This document shows positions 6,791-10,507 of a stretch of DNA of 10,507 bases, in pieces. Source of the stretch: Nocardioidaceae bacterium (GTDB lineage Bacteria; Actinomycetota; Actinomycetes; Propionibacteriales; Nocardioidaceae); assembly GCA_013696365.1 (NCBI GenBank), contig JACCYS010000245.1:1-10507 (forward strand). The letters run 5' to 3'. Every line of letters begins with the position of its first letter. Position 1 is the first letter of the stretch. The notes under the pieces are model-generated. The model was given only the letters and a program-made list of their open reading frames with translations, had not been told where the DNA came from and searched no databases. The position numbers and the translations under genes are program-made.

Positions 6791-7246
6791 GTGGCCAAGG
6801 AGATCGTCCGTGTCGTCGCGGCGCCGAGCGAAGCGGTGTGGGCGGTGCTTGCCGACGGTTGGCTCTATGCGAACTGGGTGGTGGGCGCCTCCAGAGTGCG
6901 GCAGGTCGACGCTGACTGGCCGGCTCCGGGCAGCTGCATCCACCACTCGTTCGGAGCCTGGCCCGCGGTGGTCGATGACACCACCGAGGTGCTCGACAGC
7001 ACAACCGAGCAGAGCCTCGAGCTGTCGGCTCGTGGCTGGCCGCTCGGCGAAGCACGGGTGCGCCTGGGCCTGCAACCGGACGGGCCGCACACCGAGGTGA
7101 CCTTGGTCGAGGACGTGGTGGCGGGTCCTGGACGGCTCTTCCCCAAGCCGCTGCGGCAACTGGCCGTCGCGCCGCGCAACACCGAGACGCTGCAGCGGCT
7201 GGCACTGCTGGCCGAGGGACGCTACCGGGAGCGGTTGGACGCCTGA
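6791..7246 (+). CDS. SRPBCC (START-like) family protein
   Basis: This 151-residue protein has the helix-grip pattern of the SRPBCC superfamily. It opens with a strand EIVRVVAAP, then the hallmark helix SEAVWAVLADGWLYANWVVGA. Strands around DADWPAPGSCIHHSFGAWP (40-58), DDTTEVLDSTTEQSLELSARG, GEARVRLGLQP and HTEVTLVEDVVAG follow, with a C-terminal helix from about 127 (APRNTETLQRLALLAEGRYRERL). Such proteins bind hydrophobic ligands; some are cyclases, dehydratases or lipid carriers. No catalytic residue is assignable. The start is GTG at 6791, chosen from the ribosome site and from where family homology begins. It is divergent from the FDH-like/SDR operon and convergent with the CrtI-like gene, 36 bases away. 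A role in supplying or shaping a lipophilic substrate for those oxidoreductases is inference. Confidence 0.85.
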   Translation: MAKEIVRVVAAPSEAVWAVLADGWLYANWVVGASRVRQVDADWPAPGSCIHHSFGAWPAVVDDTTEVLDSTTEQSLELSARGWPLGEARVRLGLQPDGPHTEVTLVEDVVAGPGRLFPKPLRQLAVAPRNTETLQRLALLAEGRYRERLDA

Positions 7247-7276
7247 GCGCTGTTCGCGGGCAGGTCTTTGGGCAGG

Positions 7277-7295
7277 GGTGCCTCAGCGGGGCACC
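7277..7295. terminator. Possible hairpin between convergent genes
   Basis: GGTGCC (7277-7282) and GGCACC (7290-7295) form a perfect 6-bp stem with a 7-base loop, just after the SRPBCC stop. The stop codon of the opposing CrtI-like gene lies in the loop. There is no T-run on either side, so it is at best a weak bidirectional or Rho-assisted terminator. A stem this short can arise by chance in GC-rich DNA. Confidence 0.25.
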
Positions 7296-8899
7296 AGGAG
7301 CCGGTCCCACACCGTCCGCGAGAGCTTGCGACGCAGCGGGCCGGTGCGACTGTTCGCACGCATCGCGGCGAGAGCAGCGTTCCAGCCACACGCACCATGC
7401 ACCCCACCGCCGGGATGGGCTGCGGCGCTGGCCAGGAACAGCCCCTCGACGGGTGTCTCCGGACGGCCGGTGCCAGGGGTGGGACGCATGAACAACTGTT
7501 GATGGACCATGGCGGTGCCACCGTTGACGGCCCCGCCGATCAAGTTGGCGTTGGCTCGCTCCAGGTCGATCGGGGACTGGACCTGACGCGCAAGAACGGT
7601 CGCGCCGAAGCCCGGCGCGAGCCGCTCGACCGTGTCCTCGATGCGGCGCACGTGCTCGTCCAGCATCGGCCCGGTCCAGTCCAGCTCGCGCGGCACGTGG
7701 GTGTACGCCCAGGCCGACTCGGTACCCGCCGGCGAGCGGGTGGGGTCGGCGGTGGTCATCTGCCCGAACAGCAGGAAGGGGTTGACCGGTACCCGGCCGA
7801 CCGACAGATCGGCGGCGAAGTCGACGAAACCGTCCACGTCCACGCCCAGGTGCACGGTGCCAGCGCCACGAGCACCCGCGGCTTGCCACGGCACCGGCTT
7901 CTCTAGCGCCCAATTGACCTTGATCGTGGCGTGGTCCCACTGGAAGCGGTCCAGATCGCGCGCCATCTGCAGCGGCAATTGCTGCAGACCGACCAGGTCA
8001 CGAAAGAGGGTCGTGGCAGCGACGTCGGCCAGCACCCCCTTGCGGGCACCGATCAGGGTGCCGTCCTCCAGACGTACCCCGACCGCCCGGCCGTTGTGCA
8101 CCTCGACCGCCGTGACCTTGGCCGACGTACGCACCTGCCCGCCGCCGTCGGTGATGCGGGCTGTCAACGCGTCGGCGAGCCGCTGGGCACCTCCCCGCGG
8201 CACCGGGAACCCGACGTCTTGGCCGAGCATTGCCAGCAACCAGCCGAACATCGCGCTGCCGGCCGCATCGGGCGGGATGTCGCTGTGCAAAGCGTTGCCG
8301 GTCAGCAGCAAGGCGGCACCGTCACCGCCGAAACGCTCAGCCGCGAGCCGACGCACCGGCATCGCCCCCAGCCGGGCCAGGTCGATGGCACCGGCGACGC
8401 CCAGCCGGCGCAACAGCCGGGTGGCTGCGGCGACCGGTGGGAACGGCGTGAACAGGGCATCCAGAAGCGGGTCGCGGATGGCCTGCCAGTGCGTGAACAT
8501 CTCTTGCCAGGCGTCGCCATCGCCCGGTGCGAAGGTCTCCAGACTGGCCGCGGTGTCGTCCACCGAGTCGGCCAGGGTGGCGCATTGGCCGCCGTCCAGT
8601 GGGTGCGCCAGCACGCTGGGTGATCGCACCCACTCGAGCCCGTGGTGGTGCAGGTCTAGACCCTGTATCACCGGGGAGGCCGCGGCCAGCGGATAGAAGG
8701 CGCTGAACAGGTCATTGGCGAAGCCCGGCGCGGTCACCTCGGCTGTCCGGACTGCGCCACCGGTCTCGGCGTTGGCCTCGCAGACGACGACATCCCAGCC
8801 GGCGTCGACGAGGGCGTTGGCGGCCACCAGGCCGTTGGGCCCGCCGCCGATCACGATCGCATCGGCGGTCTGGTCGGCGATGTCAAGCGCGGCGGCCAC
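7283..8899 (-). CDS. CrtI/PYROXD2-like NAD(P)/FAD-dependent oxidoreductase
   Basis: This is a 538-residue FAD flavoprotein of the phytoene desaturase/amine oxidase-like superfamily. The N-terminal dinucleotide loop is IGGGPNG (17-23), with E41 ending the second strand and AETGGAVRT (44-52) making the usual second FAD contact. FPVPRGGAQRLADAL in the middle is the strand-helix before the substrate domain. The C-terminal FAD motif LFLASAAAHPGGGVHG ends near residue 502 and is diagnostic of the CrtI/PYROXD2 group. Members may desaturate carotenoids or act on other lipids. No phytoene synthase or other carotenoid gene is present, so crtI would be an overcall. The start is the GTG at 8899, just before the first strand. 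An AGGT is too close to serve as ribosome site and no other start fits, so the transcript may be leaderless. It is divergent from the kinase gene, with 65 bp between. Confidence 0.9.
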   Translation of the reverse strand: MAAALDIADQTADAIVIGGGPNGLVAANALVDAGWDVVVCEANAETGGAVRTAEVTAPGFANDLFSAFYPLAAASPVIQGLDLHHHGLEWVRSPSVLAHPLDGGQCATLADSVDDTAASLETFAPGDGDAWQEMFTHWQAIRDPLLDALFTPFPPVAAATRLLRRLGVAGAIDLARLGAMPVRRLAAERFGGDGAALLLTGNALHSDIPPDAAGSAMFGWLLAMLGQDVGFPVPRGGAQRLADALTARITDGGGQVRTSAKVTAVEVHNGRAVGVRLEDGTLIGARKGVLADVAATTLFRDLVGLQQLPLQMARDLDRFQWDHATIKVNWALEKPVPWQAAGARGAGTVHLGVDVDGFVDFAADLSVGRVPVNPFLLFGQMTTADPTRSPAGTESAWAYTHVPRELDWTGPMLDEHVRRIEDTVERLAPGFGATVLARQVQSPIDLERANANLIGGAVNGGTAMVHQQLFMRPTPGTGRPETPVEGLFLASAAAHPGGGVHGACGWNAALAAMRANSRTGPLRRKLSRTVWDRLLVPR

Positions 8900-8964
8900 A
8901 CCTGTTCATACCCGAACGGCCAGAGGGTGAAACGCCCGGGTCCGCACAGTGCCAGACTGAGGGC
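8900..8964. promoter_or_regulatory. Divergent promoter region between the CrtI-like gene and xylB
   Basis: These 65 bp must drive two genes. On the minus strand TATGAA (8910-8905) lies five bases before the GTG at 8899, matching TATAAT at four of six positions, at the distance expected if transcription starts at the start codon itself. TTTCAC lies 16 bases upstream of it as a poor -35. TGTTC-ATACCC-GAACG forms a short inverted repeat at 8903-8917 over the putative -10, which could be an operator. On the plus strand GAGGG (8959-8963) sits only one base before the ATG of xylB, too near for a normal ribosome site, and I see no clear -10. Confidence 0.3.
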
Positions 8965-10389
8965 ATGCTGGTCGCCGGGATCGACTCCTCCACCCAGTCG
9001 TGCAAGGTCGTGGTCCGTGACGCCGACGATGGCCGTCTAGTGCGGGAGGGGCGTGCCCCGCACCCGGACGGCACCGAGGTCGATCCGGAGCACTGGTGGC
9101 AGGCGCTGCAGGAAGCGGCAACAGACGCGGGCGGGCTTGACGACGTCGCAGCCGTGGCGGTCGGTGCGCAGCAGCACGGGCTGGTAGCCCTGGATGGGGA
9201 TGGGACTCCGGTCCGCGACGCCCTGCTGTGGAACGACACCCGCTCGGCGAGTGCCGCCCGCGACCTGATCGCCGAGCTGGGCGACGGCGACGAGTCGACC
9301 GGGCGCCAGCGTTGGGCCGATGCCACCGGGGTGGTACCGGTGGCATCGTTCACGGTGGCCAAGCTGCGCTGGCTGGCCGACAACGAACCGGCCAACGCGA
9401 AGCGCACCGAGGCCGTTGCGCTGCCGCATGACTGGCTCACCGCCCGGCTGCGTGCTGGCGGCGGGGCGGCAGTGCTGGCGGACCTCACCACCGACGCGGG
9501 CGACGCCAGCGGCACGGGCTACTACGACTCGGGCAGTGGGCAGTACCGCGACGAGTTGCTGCGGATGGCGCTGGAGTCCGGACCGGCGCTGCCGCGGGTC
9601 GCCGGCGCCGGTGAGGGTGTCGGTCACGCCACCGAGCTGGCCGATGGGGCGGTACTCGGCGCCGGGACGGGTGACAACGCCGCCGCTGCCTTCGGGCTCG
9701 ACATCGGCTCCGGCGACGTCGTCGTCTCGATCGGCACGTCGGGAGTGGTGTCCGCGCTGGCGGACAGCGTCACCCCCGACCCGACCGGCACCGTCGCCGG
9801 CTTTGCCGACGCCTCCGGGCACCGGCTGCCCTTGGTCTGCACGCTGAACGGATCCCGGGTGCTCAGCACCACCGCACAGCTGCTCGGCGTGGAGCTCGCC
9901 GATCTGTCCGACCTCGCACTCTCGGCGCCCTCCGGCGCCGAGGGGATCGTGATGGTGCCGTACCTCGAGGGTGAGCGCACCCCCGACCGCCCCGGCGCCT
10001 CGGGCGCGGTGCACGGGCTGCGCGTGCACAACGCCCGGCCCGCCAACATCGCCCGGGCCGCGGTCGAGGGGCTGCTGTGCGGGCTCGCCGACGGCATCGA
10101 GGCGCTGCGTGAGCAGGGCCTGCCGGTGGAGCGGGTGCTGCTGATCGGTGGTGCCGCCAAGTCTCGCGCGGTTCAGGACATGGCACCGCGGGTGCTGGGG
10201 TGTGACGTGGTCGTGCCGGCGCCGGACGAGTACGTCGCGAACGGCGCGGCTCGCCAGGCCGCTTGGGCGCTGAGCGGTGACGATCAGCCACCCGCGTGGG
10301 AGGTGCCGCTCAGCGAGTCGCTGCATGCCGACCCGGAGCCGCACGTGCACGAGCGCTACCGCGAGGTCCGCGAGCTCACCGAGAGCTGA
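8965..10389 (+). CDS. xylB: Xylulokinase-type FGGY carbohydrate kinase
   Basis: This cytosolic kinase probably converts D-xylulose to D-xylulose 5-phosphate with ATP, feeding the pentose phosphate pathway. The 474 residues have the two actin-like FGGY domains. The N-terminal loop is GIDSSTQSCK (5-14), with D7 for phosphate/Mg. GAQQHGLVALD (67-77) is the substrate loop, corresponding to the GQMHG motif of XylB. LLWNDTR is at 87-93, LPHDWLTARL at 153-162 and DLTTDAGDASGT at 173-184. The catalytic base is D237 in GAGTGDNAAAAFG. IGTSGVV at 256-262 and LIGGAAKS at 393-400 are the phosphate and adenosine motifs. The ATG at 8965 is fixed by the first strand. The substrate loop and the DASGT motif favour xylulose over glycerol or gluconate, but another ketose or pentitol-derived sugar is possible. 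No xylose isomerase or transporter is in the window. Its end overlaps the convergent gene by 14 bases. Confidence 0.88.
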   Translation: MLVAGIDSSTQSCKVVVRDADDGRLVREGRAPHPDGTEVDPEHWWQALQEAATDAGGLDDVAAVAVGAQQHGLVALDGDGTPVRDALLWNDTRSASAARDLIAELGDGDESTGRQRWADATGVVPVASFTVAKLRWLADNEPANAKRTEAVALPHDWLTARLRAGGGAAVLADLTTDAGDASGTGYYDSGSGQYRDELLRMALESGPALPRVAGAGEGVGHATELADGAVLGAGTGDNAAAAFGLDIGSGDVVVSIGTSGVVSALADSVTPDPTGTVAGFADASGHRLPLVCTLNGSRVLSTTAQLLGVELADLSDLALSAPSGAEGIVMVPYLEGERTPDRPGASGAVHGLRVHNARPANIARAAVEGLLCGLADGIEALREQGLPVERVLLIGGAAKSRAVQDMAPRVLGCDVVVPAPDEYVANGAARQAAWALSGDDQPPAWEVPLSESLHADPEPHVHERYREVRELTES

Positions 10390-10507
10390 CCCCGGTGGGG
10401 TGGGAGCGCTGCGCGAGCCAGGCGTTGGTTGAGGTCAGCTGGCGCTGCGTACGGTCGGTCAGCTCGGCGACGCTCGGATCATCGAGCCGGTCGCAGATCC
10501 AATCCCA
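10376..10507 (-). CDS. C-terminal end of an unidentified gene, cut by right edge
   Basis: Reading leftward from the window edge there are 43 open codons ending in TGA at 10378-10376. The visible end begins WDWICDRLDDPSVAELTD and finishes SHPTGVSSR. Codon third positions are overwhelmingly G or C, as in the neighbouring genes, which supports real coding. The first part looks like an amphipathic helix rich in Asp and Leu. I do not recognise the family. The 3' end overlaps the last 14 bases of the xylulokinase gene, in convergent orientation, leaving no room for an intergenic terminator. Only the right-hand flank would tell what it is. Confidence 0.6.
   Translation of the reverse strand, partial: WDWICDRLDDPSVAELTDRTQRQLTSTNAWLAQRSHPTGVSSR

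Noticed and set aside
6738..7940. 400-codon open frame on the minus strand
   Set aside because: It runs across the SRPBCC gene on the other strand and the CrtI-like gene in another frame. The protein is Arg/Pro/Ala-rich and shows no domain.
7283..8899. Naming the flavoprotein crtI as a carotenoid gene
   Set aside because: No phytoene synthase, cyclase or other carotenoid gene is nearby, and the PYROXD2-like group includes many non-carotenoid enzymes.
8903..8917. SOS (LexA) box over the CrtI-like promoter
   Set aside because: The order is GTTC-N6-GAAC, the reverse of the actinobacterial GAAC-N4-GTTC box, and the spacing differs.
9037..10350. 437-codon open frame on the minus strand opposite xylB
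   Set aside because: It is a mirror of the FGGY kinase. Its composition is that of antisense GC-rich DNA, with no recognisable motif.
10390..10400. CCCC-GGT-GGGG as terminator of xylB
   Set aside because: It has a four-base stem, no T-run, and lies inside the opposing coding frame.

Overview
The window is gene-dense, GC-rich DNA that is almost certainly from an actinobacterium (Actinomycetes). It shows a very strong G/C third-codon bias, many GTG starts, a mycobacterial-type Nei2 glycosylase, and the GTGA/ATGA four-base gene overlaps usual in this group. I cannot name a genus. There are ten protein genes, two of them cut by the window edges. I saw no RNA gene, CRISPR array, insertion sequence or prophage. 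No stretch over 300 bases lacks a gene; the longest gap is the 168-bp divergent region at 6623-6790.

Left part (1-6622, minus strand). Seven genes read right to left: a zinc alcohol dehydrogenase of the formaldehyde-dehydrogenase-like group, an SDR oxidoreductase, a small NTF2/SnoaL-like protein, a fructose-type PTS EIIA protein, PTS enzyme I (ptsI), a Nei/Fpg-type DNA glycosylase, and a type II NADH dehydrogenase that runs off the left edge. Four of the six junctions are 4-base overlaps (GTGA or ATGA). The other two are gaps of 6 and 9 bases. This looks like one translationally coupled transcription unit, starting from a good ribosome binding site upstream of the dehydrogenase.

Middle (6623-8964). 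A 168-bp divergent region separates that operon from a plus-strand SRPBCC (START-like) gene. A minus-strand CrtI/PYROXD2-type FAD oxidoreductase follows, convergent with the SRPBCC gene. The dehydrogenase, SDR, SRPBCC and CrtI-like genes form a plausible uncharacterised redox cassette.

Right part (8965-10507). A complete FGGY sugar kinase, probably xylulokinase, is transcribed divergently from the CrtI-like gene. Its 3' end overlaps by 14 bases the end of a minus-strand gene, of which only the last 43 codons lie in the window.

How the genes may work together: the PTS pair handles PEP-dependent phosphate transfer, but HPr and the membrane EIIB/EIIC parts are not here. NDH-2 would reoxidise NADH to the quinone pool, and the dehydrogenases would make or use it. 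Nei2 repairs oxidised bases. A link between redox chemistry, oxidative damage repair and PTS signalling is suggested only by operon layout.
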